In this document: piece by piece, positions 52,016-59,304 of the stretch
Position numbering within the stretch: the first letter of the stretch is position 1
How the letters are laid out: each line of letters starts with the position of its first letter
From: a virus
Strand: one strand, 5' to 3'
DNA length: 64,000 nt
Virus record (IMG/VR): IMGVR_UViG_3300023243_000009
Span: 1-64,000 of that record
Translations under genes and position numbers: made by a program
Notes under the pieces: model-generated
Database searches by the model: none
Seen by the model: the letters and a program-made list of their open reading frames with translations, nothing else
What the model was told of the DNA's origin: nothing

Positions 52016-52465
52016 TTATGTTTCTAAGTTACAAAGAGAGTTTTGAGTAGGCACGTTATTTTTTATAACTTGTTGAATTTTGAAAAGATGTGAACATTTT
52101 TCATATTCTTCATATTCTTGAAAATAAAAAATAGAGTCATTTAGTGATTTATTAAGATAATTTGAATTAAATTCTAAAATACAAGATATATCTACTTTAT
52201 CCTCTGGGTCTATGTCTTTGATAAAACCCCATGCCCTATTAAAAATAATATATTCAGAAGCCTCTTTAGTAGATACCATATCATACTCAGGTTGTTCCTT
52301 TTGAAGAAATTTTTCTAACTTACTGTGGAATATATAGTGATTTAAAATTAACTTGGTAAACATTCCTATTTTTTTATATTTGGGGTTTATATCTACCATT
52401 TTAATAGTATTTTCTATGTTTTTATCTTCAAATAATCTAAATATTTTTTCTTTATCTATTTTCAT
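52016..52465 (-). CDS. Unknown helical protein
   Basis: 149 residues. Helical, Lys/Glu/Ile-rich: MKIDKEKIFRLFEDKNIENT, MFTKLILNHYIFHSKLEKFL, EEYEKCSHLFKIQQVI. No catalytic motif seen. Possibly a regulatory or host-interaction protein of the early/middle operon. Confidence 0.6.
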   Translation of the reverse strand: MKIDKEKIFRLFEDKNIENTIKMVDINPKYKKIGMFTKLILNHYIFHSKLEKFLQKEQPEYDMVSTKEASEYIIFNRAWGFIKDIDPEDKVDISCILEFNSNYLNKSLNDSIFYFQEYEEYEKCSHLFKIQQVIKNNVPTQNSLCNLET

Positions 52466-52628
52466 TATTTTTTAATTTATAATAAACAACCCCTTTTATT
52501 TTACCCCAAGATGGTTTATTTTTAACCAAATAAATAAAACCCAATAACAAACCCCACCCCGTATAACAACTTTCGTTATTTATAAATTCTGAGTTGGGGT
52601 TGTTGTGGGGGGGGGTAAAATATTTCAT
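52452..52628 (-). CDS. 58-residue ORF, doubtful
   Basis: Reads MKYFTPPHNNPNSEFINNES, then a hydrophobic segment WGLLLGFIYLV and a basic tail. It contains a run of nine C on the coding strand. A late-promoter motif (52632-52641) ends only 3 bases before its ATG, so a transcript from that promoter would be leaderless or start inside the gene; the ORF is weakly supported. It overlaps the next gene by 14 bases. Confidence 0.3.
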   Translation of the reverse strand: MKYFTPPHNNPNSEFINNESCYTGWGLLLGFIYLVKNKPSWGKIKGVVYYKLKNNENR

Positions 52629-52631
52629 ATA

Positions 52632-52641
52632 TTATAAATAT
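52632..52641 (-). promoter_or_regulatory. Late promoter-like ATATTTATAA
   Basis: Minus-strand ATATTTATAA near the 3' end of the 55-residue gene at 52645-52812. It could give a late transcript for the genes from 52465 leftward, including the sigma factor, as a positive feedback. Inference. Confidence 0.45.
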
Positions 52642-52644
52642 GTG

Positions 52645-52812
52645 TTAATCAAACCCATCTATGTTGGAGATTATTTCACTTTTACATTTATTTAAAACAT
52701 CGTATTCACACACAACATCCCCTTTATTAGGGTTAAGGGGGTGATATCCCCATAATTTCTCCATTTCTAACTCAATATCTATTAATTCTTGTATTAATTC
52801 TAGTTTATTCAT
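52645..52812 (-). CDS. 55-residue acidic protein
   Basis: Reads MNKLELIQELIDIELEMEKL, WGYHPLNPNKGDVVCEYDVL, then KCKSEIISNIDGFD. Helical start and a Cys-containing second half. ATGA overlap with the upstream membrane-protein gene supports it. Confidence 0.6.
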   Translation of the reverse strand: MNKLELIQELIDIELEMEKLWGYHPLNPNKGDVVCEYDVLNKCKSEIISNIDGFD

Positions 52813-52973
52813 ATTTTATTATTAAAAAGTGATTTTAAAAATATTATTAGGGTTAAAGGCCATATCATTATATTTAATATTTTTTCTAAAGGGGTGATTT
52901 CACCCTCCATTTTACAAATTATATATTCAAACCAAATCCCCCACATTAAAGCAAAAGTAAAATAATATATCAT
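52809..52973 (-). CDS. 54-residue two-span membrane protein, holin-like in form
   Basis: Two hydrophobic helices, YYFTFALMWGIWFEYII (about 3-19) and ILNIMIWPLTLIIFLKSLF (about 32-50), joined by a short acidic loop. Size and topology are compatible with a small holin or inner-membrane effector, but no family is recognised and the operon is early-type. Overlaps its downstream neighbour by 4 bases and lies 2 bases after the upstream gene stop. Confidence 0.55.
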   Translation of the reverse strand: MIYYFTFALMWGIWFEYIICKMEGEITPLEKILNIMIWPLTLIIFLKSLFNNKI

Positions 52974-52975
52974 AT

Positions 52976-53449
52976 TTATTTAAATTTATTACCAATTTCT
53001 TCTATTGATCTTATAGCTTCTTCTAACTCAATATGGAAAAATTCCCTTTTATTATTTATCCTATAAGATTCTAATTTTTTATGGGTTGTTCTTTCTACCA
53101 TCTCCCCATTAAAACATTTATATGCCCATTCCACTATAAAGGGTCTAATAACACCTGTTGATGAAGAAATCTGTTTTGCTCTTTCCTCAGGTAACAATTT
53201 TGTATATCCTATTTTTAAATGGGTTTTGGGCAAGTCTGGGTTAGATAAAATATAAACCCATTGATCTCCTTCACTTTTATCAGCATACAATCCATATTTT
53301 TTATTGGTAAAATACGTTACTTTTTCCCACCCCTCACCCCTGTTACTAGGGGTGATAGTATAAAAAGAGGCATTGGTAATTTCCTCATTCCCATAATTCT
53401 CTTTTAAAGGTATAAAACCTTTTGCTTCTTGTTCTGTAATTTTTTTCAT
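52976..53449 (-). CDS. T5orf172/MUG113-type GIY-YIG-related protein
   Basis: 157 residues. WVYILSNPDLPKTHLKIGYT, LPEERAKQISSSTGVIRPFI, then ERTTHKKLESYRINNKREFF is the T5orf172 pattern, a GIY-YIG-superfamily DNA-binding or nuclease domain. The canonical Y..I.KIG.T core and later R/H/E residues are visible. Role unknown; could target host DNA. One-base overlap with the DUF932 gene. Confidence 0.82.
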   Translation of the reverse strand: MKKITEQEAKGFIPLKENYGNEEITNASFYTITPSNRGEGWEKVTYFTNKKYGLYADKSEGDQWVYILSNPDLPKTHLKIGYTKLLPEERAKQISSSTGVIRPFIVEWAYKCFNGEMVERTTHKKLESYRINNKREFFHIELEEAIRSIEEIGNKFK

Positions 53450-54252
53450 TATACAGCGAATTCTAAAGCTTTAGAAAACATTTTCATATTCAAATCTTGA
53501 TCTTGTTTGAAGTTTTTAATACCTCTAGCTTGACGAGATTTACCTTTAATTGTAAGATATGAAAAATTACCTTCTATAATATTTTCCTGTACACGATTAA
53601 AAACAGTCCATAAATCAGATCCTTTATCTTCTGAACGTTGATATTCCAAAACCTCATCAACTGCTGATTCTGAATAAGTATTGCTTGTACCCTTGATTCT
53701 TAGGTCAAGAAAAGATTTTGCAAGATTAAACATTTGTTCCTCTTGAAGTTGAATTCCTTTCATAGTATTCATAGCTTCAACAGTTAATGGTAATCTTTCA
53801 ACCATCTCACGAATTGTAACTTGTAATTTTTCAAATGTATAACCCATATGACGAATCTTATAATTCTCAAACTCCTCAGTAGATATAACTAAACCATTCT
53901 CACAAATCATCCTAAACAATCCCGCTGTAAATTGAAATGAATTTTTACCATCATGTGAATTAGTAAGTAAAATTTGAGGAAACACTTCATCCCCATCTTT
54001 ACCATTAATAACAACCTCAGGATTTCTAAACACAACCAAATGTTTTTGAAAACCTATATTCTTACGTGCTTTAACTTCCTTAACATCGACTACTCCCCAC
54101 CCTAATAATTCCATATCTTTAATAACATGGTCTGTTGGAATATGAGTATACTTTTCAGATGTAGATGCAGAACCTATCTTAGTAAAAATACTAGGTGCAA
54201 TTACTTTTAACTCCTCTAAACTCTTAAACTCTAAATTTCTTAAATCTAACAT
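53449..54252 (-). CDS. DUF932-type protein, paralogue 2
   Basis: 267 residues. Shares FRMICENGLVIS and RSEDKGSDLWTVFNRVQENI with paralogue 1 (26566-27351). First gene behind the early cassette at 54253-54315 and head of a long operon that runs to the sigma factor. Function of DUF932 is not established. Confidence 0.82.
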   Translation of the reverse strand: MLDLRNLEFKSLEELKVIAPSIFTKIGSASTSEKYTHIPTDHVIKDMELLGWGVVDVKEVKARKNIGFQKHLVVFRNPEVVINGKDGDEVFPQILLTNSHDGKNSFQFTAGLFRMICENGLVISTEEFENYKIRHMGYTFEKLQVTIREMVERLPLTVEAMNTMKGIQLQEEQMFNLAKSFLDLRIKGTSNTYSESAVDEVLEYQRSEDKGSDLWTVFNRVQENIIEGNFSYLTIKGKSRQARGIKNFKQDQDLNMKMFSKALEFAV

Positions 54253-54315
54253 ATACCTTTATTGTTTTAATTGATTAACATACCGGAATATACGAATTAC
54301 CTCCGGTGTATCCAA
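54253..54315 (-). promoter_or_regulatory. Early promoter cassette, head of DUF932-HD-sigma operon
   Basis: Minus strand: TTGG - 19 - TATATTCC, then the conserved leader with AAAACAATAAAGGT before the ATG. Because it would drive the operon leading to the gp55-like gene, it may set the timing of the early-to-late switch. Confidence 0.75.
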
Positions 54316-54448
54316 GCCTAGTGTGCATTACTTTTAAAAACAACCGTAAACTCTGTCTTTACATTCTCCCACACCCCAATCAAAATATCCGTATATACTA
54401 ACCTCATGTTATATTTCTTATAAAATTATGTGGAAACCCACATTTTCT

Positions 54449-54457
54449 TATTTATAT
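54449..54457 (+). promoter_or_regulatory. Late promoter-like box on plus strand
   Basis: TATTTATAT on the plus strand, 23 bases before the ATG at 54481. Resembles the late motif with one change at the last position. The intergenic region 54316-54448 holds no other recognised feature. Confidence 0.45.
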
Positions 54458-54480
54458 TACCGCAAAAACATAACACAAAC

Positions 54481-54873
54481 ATGGAAATATTATTTTTTAT
54501 TAACGGTATATTATTTTTAGGAATGATTGGTGGAATACTATTATTACGCCAAATGAACATTTCTAATAAGGATTTGGAAAAACAAATCCAAGATCAAATC
54601 AATTCCTCATACATTAATAATGGTAATTTGTGGGATGAATTAACATATATAAAAAATTTAGTACTGGATATACAATTTAATATGGAAAAAGACCAATACG
54701 AAAATTTAAGCAATTTGAAAAAGGGTATGGAAATATTACAAAGTGATACTAAAAAGGATAGGGAAAGGATTAATTTCCTATATACTAATAGTGATAAAAT
54801 AAATGGGTCGGTCTTTAGTGAAATCCAACAATTAAAACAAAACATTAAATCCATAAGCCAAAATTATAACTAA
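54481..54873 (+). CDS. Membrane-anchored coiled-coil protein, only plus-strand gene
   Basis: 130 residues from the ATG at 54481 (an in-frame ATG at 54430 would add 17 residues before the helix but has weaker context). N-terminal transmembrane helix (EILFFINGILFLGMIGGILL) followed by a long coiled coil (about 30-130: KDLEKQIQDQINSSYINNGN, ERINFLYTNSDKINGSVF). Same plan as the product of 50604-50876. Codon use and composition match the other genes. A late-like box precedes it and a bidirectional terminator follows at 55150-55180. Function unknown. Confidence 0.65.
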   Translation: MEILFFINGILFLGMIGGILLLRQMNISNKDLEKQIQDQINSSYINNGNLWDELTYIKNLVLDIQFNMEKDQYENLSNLKKGMEILQSDTKKDRERINFLYTNSDKINGSVFSEIQQLKQNIKSISQNYN

Positions 54874-55425
54874 ATTTAATGGGGGTGTAAACTCTACGTT
54901 ATTTTGGGTTTTATTCGTTTTATATGGTTATGTAGATAGAAGCATGTGTAATTGTATTGAGACAACCATTTATATTTTAAATAACGTGTTAAACGTAAAT
55001 GAATTTTATGTTCACTTTGTTTAACTGAGTATATATGAGTGGGGAAACGGGTTTATAGGTTGTAGGTAGTATATATTTTCCTCGACGCCAAAAAGGTTTT
55101 AGAAAAAAAAGGTTGCAATTTTTATGTTTTTTAAATATTTGGCGTTAAATGGAAAAAAGGCCCCCTTTATGGGGGCTTTTAATATTGTGTGGTATATGCG
55201 TATATATTAATCGGTGGTGAGAGGTTGTAAAAGAGTTGTATGTGTGCATACACCCCTCCTTTTACATATACCCCATATATGGACGCCAACGCGCATGGGA
55301 TAATATATATAATATTGCGCAACGCATATATGCGCCCGTACGGGGTACCGTATAATGGATTTATAAGTAATTCAACCATACCCCCCAGGGGCTTTAACTA
55401 CAGCCCCCCTCCTTTATACATGGCC
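54874..55425. other. Non-coding region with inverted repeats
   Basis: About 550 bases with no convincing gene; short ORFs on both strands are Tyr/Pro/Ile-rich shadows. Contents: an inverted pair ACGCCAAA/TTTGGCGT near 55084-55092 and 55138-55146, a strong terminator hairpin (55150-55182), AT-rich alternating stretches, and a short GC-containing palindromic patch (GCGCATGGG ... TTGCGCAACGC ... ATGCGCCCG) around 55285-55345. Candidate for a replication origin, a small RNA or a regulatory hub between early and plus-strand genes; no assignment can be proved from sequence. Confidence 0.4.
55150..55182. terminator. Bidirectional intrinsic terminator
   Basis: AAAAGGCCCCC - TTTAT - GGGGGCTTTT forms a stem of about 10 bp with A/T runs on both sides, so it can stop transcription from the plus-strand gene and from the minus-strand early genes. 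Confidence 0.85.
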
Positions 55426-55719
55426 TTAATATTCATTTACACCCATATACAATTTTAAATCCTCATATCTATATTTTACAGTAACCTGCTTCCCCATCAC
55501 ATACACAAACCCAAGAAATGCCTTGGGACCAATTACCTCTATATTTAGGTGATAATCGTTTATCACAATATCCCCACTGATAGATGATCTGAGTTGCTTA
55601 TATATACTACCTGGCATTTTAACATTCTCCCCCGACACGTAGTTGTATGTTGATTCACCCCTATAGGTATTAGGTGATATTGTAAATTCTTTTCCAATGA
55701 TAAATTCCTCTCTAGTCAT
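55426..55719 (-). CDS. Unknown small early protein
   Basis: 97 residues. Beta-rich: EFIIGKEFTISPNTYRGEST, VINDYHLNIEVIGPKAFLGF, VYVMGKQVTVKYRYEDLKL. No family recognised. Single-gene unit behind an early promoter cassette. Confidence 0.65.
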   Translation of the reverse strand: MTREEFIIGKEFTISPNTYRGESTYNYVSGENVKMPGSIYKQLRSSISGDIVINDYHLNIEVIGPKAFLGFVYVMGKQVTVKYRYEDLKLYMGVNEY

Positions 55720-55781
55720 AACCTTTATTGTTTTAATTAATTTCTATACCCGAATATATGACTCCCCTATTGGGGAGCCAA
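55720..55781 (-). promoter_or_regulatory. Early promoter cassette
   Basis: TTGG - 19 - TATATTCG on the minus strand, then GGGTATAGAAATTAATTAA and AACAATAAAGGTT before the ATG. In this copy the spacer contains a perfect hairpin CTCCCC - AATA - GGGGAG between the -33 and -7 boxes, a possible operator or remnant terminator. Confidence 0.78.
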
Positions 55782-55793
55782 TTTTAATATTAG

Positions 55794-56348
55794 TTATTTT
55801 AATGAACTTCTGTATCTGTAGTGTAAACATTGAACATCCCCACCACATAATGTTCCGAATGTGATGAATGCTTTGTTGTCCACTGTAGCATTTACTTCTG
55901 CTCCTACGCTTCTAACTCTAACATTAATGTTACTTGCAGTCATATCATTAGTTAAGTGTTTAGCCAAGGCACGTTCCAATTTAACCATATTTCCACTAAC
56001 GAATTCCTCTGTGTAACGTACTTCCCATCCATCACGAGATTGTGTTATAATGTTTTGTAACATGTAACCTAATGATTTGATGTTGTTTAATAGGGTATTA
56101 GCTTCCTTAGCATCATATGTAGTTGGGGTAACGTATTTTTCACCATCCCATTTTTTACACTGGGTCATATAAATGTATTTAACCGTACTAGCATATGGGT
56201 TGAAATTATCATAACTTACAACCCCCCCATCAACTTCCAACCATGATTTGTATTTATCATATTTGGATTTCATTGATACTACCTGTGTAGCCGCTAATTC
56301 ACTTACTATAACACCTGCCTGTAATTTAATATCATTTAATGCATTCAT
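55794..56348 (-). CDS. Unknown early protein
   Basis: 184 residues. N-terminal helix (MNALNDIKLQAGVIVSELAA) followed by mixed structure (WLEVDGGVVSYDNFNPYAST, TPTTYDAKEANTLLNNIKSL) and a C-terminal beta part (NVRVRSVGAEVNATVDNKAF). No motif recognised. Monocistronic behind its own cassette. Confidence 0.65.
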   Translation of the reverse strand: MNALNDIKLQAGVIVSELAATQVVSMKSKYDKYKSWLEVDGGVVSYDNFNPYASTVKYIYMTQCKKWDGEKYVTPTTYDAKEANTLLNNIKSLGYMLQNIITQSRDGWEVRYTEEFVSGNMVKLERALAKHLTNDMTASNINVRVRSVGAEVNATVDNKAFITFGTLCGGDVQCLHYRYRSSLK

Positions 56349-56411
56349 AACCTTTATTGTTTTAATTAATTTCTATACCCGAATATACGAAAAGTAAATG
56401 CGGCAACCAAA
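56349..56411 (-). promoter_or_regulatory. Early promoter cassette within a terminator hairpin
   Basis: TTTG - 20 - TATATTCG with the same leader. The -33 TTTGG lies in the loop of the hairpin at 56396-56428. Confidence 0.78.
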
Positions 56412-56428
56412 TTAATGGCGCCGCATTT
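56396..56428 (-). terminator. Hairpin terminator overlapping early promoter
   Basis: AAATGCGGC - 15-base loop - GCCGCATTT (9 bp), followed on the minus strand by ACTTTTCG. Ends the one-gene unit at 56443-56682 while its loop provides the -33 box for the next promoter. Confidence 0.65.
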
Positions 56429-56442
56429 TCTAATAATTAAAA

Positions 56443-56682
56443 CTACAGTTGGTTATGAAACATCTGTATTTTTTCGTTGTCATGTTCACTATATACTCTT
56501 AAATTTAAGTAAGCACCATACCTACTATAATCCCCAATATATGAGGTATCCATTCTAATATCCTTATTGTAACCAAAACAGAAATCATACTCCTCTTGAG
56601 TAAGATATTCCTGTGTGTTCATTATTTTTTCAAATCTAAAATATTCTTCTGCTGCTAAAAATAAACTTTCTTCACTTATCAT
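56443..56682 (-). CDS. Unknown small acidic early protein
   Basis: 79 residues, rich in Tyr/Glu (LFLAAEEYFRFEKIMNTQEY, DFCFGYNKDIRMDTSYIGDY). Possibly an acidic host-interaction protein; no family recognised. Confidence 0.6.
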   Translation of the reverse strand: MISEESLFLAAEEYFRFEKIMNTQEYLTQEEYDFCFGYNKDIRMDTSYIGDYSRYGAYLNLRVYSEHDNEKIQMFHNQL

Positions 56683-56745
56683 AACCTTTATTGTTTTAAT
56701 GGATTAATATACCCGAATATACGAATCATTCATCGGGGAGCCTAA
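56683..56745 (-). promoter_or_regulatory. Early promoter cassette
   Basis: TTAG - 20 - TATATTCG on the minus strand with conserved leader. The upstream flank (AAATAAATTAGGCTCCCCGA) is repeated at 57693-57716. Confidence 0.72.
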
Positions 56746-56746
56746 T

Positions 56747-56884
56747 TTATTTCATTATTCGTTTCATACGATCGTTAAATTTCTTCATTTCCTCCCCCAA
56801 CAACGTTTTATTACTTTTATTTAATTTTTTACTTGACCTGCCTGAATATTCGTTTTGGGCTGATGTGTGGGAGGGGTGTTTCAT
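56747..56884 (-). CDS. 45-residue basic protein
   Basis: Reads MKHPSHTSAQNEYSGRSSKK, LNKSNKTLLGEEMKKFNDRM, KRIMK. Strongly basic. ATGA overlap with the upstream gene supports translation. Function unknown. Confidence 0.5.
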   Translation of the reverse strand: MKHPSHTSAQNEYSGRSSKKLNKSNKTLLGEEMKKFNDRMKRIMK

Positions 56885-57648
56885 ATGTTACGGGTTAAAA
56901 ACGATTTTACGTTTGTCATTCTTACTTTGCAAAGTGTTAAAAAATATTCTTTTTCAATGTCGTACTTTTCTGTTTCTTTATTCCATTCTGACTTTATAGT
57001 TTTTAATTCTATAGTTGCGGATTTGCCTGATGGTGTTTTGCTTATAATCTTTATGCCCTTTATATTATTGACACATTGATTAAATCTAACATACATATCC
57101 CTTAAAGGAAACCCAAATTCAAACTCATTATTTTCATTTATAGTGGTTTCAGTAATTAGTTGTTCCAATGTTTCAACTTCTCTTATTAGAAGAAACTTTT
57201 CTTTATTACTGTTTCTAATATTATCTTGGAATTTTTCTATAATTTTATTGTAATCAAACAATATACTGCTCTTAAAATGCAACAATATGCTGCCTACCTT
57301 ACCAATCGTTATCATTCTTCTTAATTCAAATTCTGAATTAGTGAATGTTGAATAAAATGATGTCTCTATTTCATTTATAATTTCATCTTTAAAATTCTTT
57401 GTCTTAAAGTACAAGGTAATTATTTCTCTCCTACAATTAGAATCCTCTTGACATCTAATAAGCTCCGCCCTATCACGTGATACGCTAAGTATATCTCCTT
57501 TTTTTAATGTGCCCTCAAAATATTTATGTAAGCTTTTAGATAATTCCTCTTCCCTTAGGGATTTAAAAAATGATGAATTTATATTTGCTTCTTTTAATTT
57601 CCCATTTAATTGAACTAATTCCTTTTTTAAATTTTCAATATTTGACAT
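56881..57648 (-). CDS. Unknown early protein with coiled-coil N-terminus
   Basis: 255 residues. N-terminal coiled coil (NIENLKKELVQLNGKLKEAN), then alpha/beta regions (FEGTLKKGDILSVSRDRAEL, TIGKVGSILLHFKSSILFDY) and a C-terminal beta stretch (KIISKTPSGKSATIELKTIK). No recognised motif. Confidence 0.65.
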   Translation of the reverse strand: MSNIENLKKELVQLNGKLKEANINSSFFKSLREEELSKSLHKYFEGTLKKGDILSVSRDRAELIRCQEDSNCRREIITLYFKTKNFKDEIINEIETSFYSTFTNSEFELRRMITIGKVGSILLHFKSSILFDYNKIIEKFQDNIRNSNKEKFLLIREVETLEQLITETTINENNEFEFGFPLRDMYVRFNQCVNNIKGIKIISKTPSGKSATIELKTIKSEWNKETEKYDIEKEYFLTLCKVRMTNVKSFLTRNI

Positions 57649-57711
57649 AACCTTTATTGTTTTAATTAATTTCTATACCCGAATATACGAATCACCCATC
57701 GGGGAGCCTAA
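57649..57711 (-). promoter_or_regulatory. Early promoter cassette
   Basis: TTAG - 20 - TATATTCG on the minus strand with conserved leader before the ATG at 57648. Confidence 0.75.
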
Positions 57712-57771
57712 TTTATTTCATTATTGTTTTATTCTCGTAAAAACGCTTACACAAATAAGTTAGCAACAAGG

Positions 57772-57948
57772 CTACATTTCGTCTTCGATATGATTATACA
57801 TTAACTGCATCACCCAAGCGTTCTCAAACTCATACATACCACAAGTAGAGCAAGCCTCATCCATTGTGTCATAGTAGTTTATTTTACCTTCTTCATTTTT
57901 CATAAAGTCCATATTTCTAAGGTCTACTATTACATATTGTCCTTTCAT
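57772..57948 (-). CDS. 58-residue small early protein
   Basis: Reads MKGQYVIVDLRNMDFMKNEE, GKINYYDTMDEACSTCGMYE, FENAWVMQLMYNHIEDEM. Contains CSTC and the shape of a small alpha/beta fold seen in other phages (VIxxxxxxDFMKNExG). Last gene of the operon starting at 58320; 5 bases after its neighbour. Confidence 0.6.
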   Translation of the reverse strand: MKGQYVIVDLRNMDFMKNEEGKINYYDTMDEACSTCGMYEFENAWVMQLMYNHIEDEM

Positions 57949-57953
57949 TCTAT

Positions 57954-58166
57954 TTATTTTTTATAATCTAATATTTCTTTTTCGGTTGCTTCTAACATAC
58001 GAATTAACTCATCTCTTAATTCCTCTAATGTATGCCCACCGGCTGTTATTCCGTTTTTAGTATAACCGTTAACCTCTCTTTTAGAGTCATAATGTACTTC
58101 GTGGATCTGATACCAATCGTCATCCCCATCAGCTTTTTCTTGTCTCATTACTCTATGATCCCACAT
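57954..58166 (-). CDS. Conserved small phage protein
   Basis: 70 residues. MWDHRVMRQEKADGDDDWYQ, IHEVHYDSKREVNGYTKNGI, TLEELRDELIRMLEATEKEI follows a pattern found in small conserved proteins of diverse phages (WxHRVM, then YxIHEVYYD, then G.TLEEL). Function unknown. Confidence 0.68.
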   Translation of the reverse strand: MWDHRVMRQEKADGDDDWYQIHEVHYDSKREVNGYTKNGITAGGHTLEELRDELIRMLEATEKEILDYKK

Positions 58167-58167
58167 A

Positions 58168-58320
58168 TTATTCTACTAATTCATTAATTTCTGTATCAAA
58201 ACAGGTATTTAGACTATCCCCATACTCGTAAGCAGCGGTTAATTTTTTAAAAGACTTTATGCCACCACGGTTTATATCTACTCCGTTACTTAAATATGGA
58301 ATTATTGTGTATATAATCAT
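58168..58320 (-). CDS. 50-residue small early protein
   Basis: Reads MIIYTIIPYLSNGVDINRGG, IKSFKKLTAAYEYGDSLNTC, FDTEINELVE. First gene behind the cassette at 58321. One base separates it from the next gene. Confidence 0.6.
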   Translation of the reverse strand: MIIYTIIPYLSNGVDINRGGIKSFKKLTAAYEYGDSLNTCFDTEINELVE

Positions 58321-58383
58321 AACCTTTATTGTTTTAATTAATTTCTATACCCGAATATACGAAAGGTTTATTGGGGAGCCTAA
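58321..58383 (-). promoter_or_regulatory. Early promoter cassette
   Basis: TTAG - 20 - TATATTCG on the minus strand with the full conserved leader; the -33 overlaps the stop codon region of the upstream gene at 58380. Confidence 0.78.
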
Positions 58384-58544
58384 TTTAATCTATAATATTT
58401 TACTTTATCAAACCCACCATTACTTAAAGTCCTAGTATAATGGGTTGGCTGGTACTTATCCGTTGATTGGTGATGTTTGGAGAGTACATTCATGTAAACT
58501 CTTTCAAACACCCCATCAACCTCTTCTTCAGTGATTTTTTCCAT
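58380..58544 (-). CDS. 54-residue small early protein
   Basis: Reads MEKITEEEVDGVFERVYMNV, LSKHHQSTDKYQPTHYTRTL, SNGGFDKVKYYRLN. Follows the gene at 58546 with one intervening base, so cotranscribed from the cassette at 58831. Confidence 0.6.
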   Translation of the reverse strand: MEKITEEEVDGVFERVYMNVLSKHHQSTDKYQPTHYTRTLSNGGFDKVKYYRLN

Positions 58545-58545
58545 A

Positions 58546-58830
58546 CTAGATACTAACTAATGATAAACGGGTGCGCATTGAATTGCTTTTAATCCCCTCA
58601 TAAAATCGTTTACCCCCTATTACAACATTTGAATTACGTGTTGCTAATTCACTATTAAACTCCACACTTGAAAAGTGATAATAGGGTTGTTTATTAACTA
58701 ATACTTTTAATATACTTGTTCTACCCTTGATAACGGGCTGATCTACTGTTTTAATCTTCATTCCCTCTTTTACGATTGAAGATGTGTTTTCTACTGTTGG
58801 TGATTCCGAAATTTCAAAAATGTTTATCAT
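58546..58830 (-). CDS. Unknown early protein
   Basis: 94 residues, Ser/Val-rich beta structure (MINIFEISESPTVENTSSIV, KTVDQPVIKGRTSILKVLVN). No family recognised. First gene behind its cassette. Confidence 0.62.
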   Translation of the reverse strand: MINIFEISESPTVENTSSIVKEGMKIKTVDQPVIKGRTSILKVLVNKQPYYHFSSVEFNSELATRNSNVVIGGKRFYEGIKSNSMRTRLSLVSI

Positions 58831-58892
58831 AACCTTTATTGTTTTAATTAATTATTATACTTGAATATACGAACAATATGCTGCTAATCCAA
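58831..58892 (-). promoter_or_regulatory. Early promoter cassette
   Basis: TTGG - 19 - TATATTCA on the minus strand with conserved leader before the ATG at 58830. Confidence 0.75.
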
Positions 58893-58935
58893 TATTTGTT
58901 GCAATAACAGCATACAAAATCTTTAATTTAATGTT

Positions 58936-59304
58936 TTAACTAAATGTAACCCATTCACCTTCTAAAGTGAATACTCTTCCATATTCTTCAAAATCGGAGC
59001 TTTCTAAACCACTTATCGAAGCCACAACCTCTGCTTTACTTAATACTTCACCTCTATCTCTATGATAAGCTACTGTTATACCCCTTCTAGGACTATTAAA
59101 TGAATGTCCACCTTCAATTGATACTTGTTCCCCTAAAATACTGATATCACCTAGGTTAATTAATGATTGAACTTTTTCTCTATTAGTATAGTGTTCTTTT
59201 AAAGTAACACCTACACCATCTTCACTACCATCATTGTGACAGTAAATTGAACTTACCGTTTTATCTTGATTTTCAATTGCAATTCTTGACCTTTTTTTAT
59301 AACC
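58936..59304 (-). CDS. Conserved phage protein without normal start; possible -1 frameshift product
   Basis: The frame is open from 59304 to the stop at 58936 and encodes RSRIAIENQDKTVSSIYCHN, DGVGVTLKEHYTNREKVQSL, GITVAYHRDRGE: the conserved small phage family that normally begins M-x-RSRIGxE. No ATG, GTG or TTG occurs in the N-terminal part of this frame. The upstream gene (59253-59486) reads through the same bases in the +1-related frame and contains the slippery heptamer A-AAA-AAA (59292-59298), where a -1 shift would join ...FRVIKK to RSRIAIE. Alternatives: an ATT start at 59283, or an A-run indel in sequence or phage. Confidence 0.65.
   Translation of the reverse strand, partial: GYKKRSRIAIENQDKTVSSIYCHNDGSEDGVGVTLKEHYTNREKVQSLINLGDISILGEQVSIEGGHSFNSPRRGITVAYHRDRGEVLSKAEVVASISGLESSDFEEYGRVFTLEGEWVTFS

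Noticed and set aside
55179-55458. Overlapping short ORFs on both strands (66 and 72 residues)
   Set aside because: Both are Tyr/Ile/Pro-rich artefacts of palindromic AT-rich sequence; no leader or cassette.
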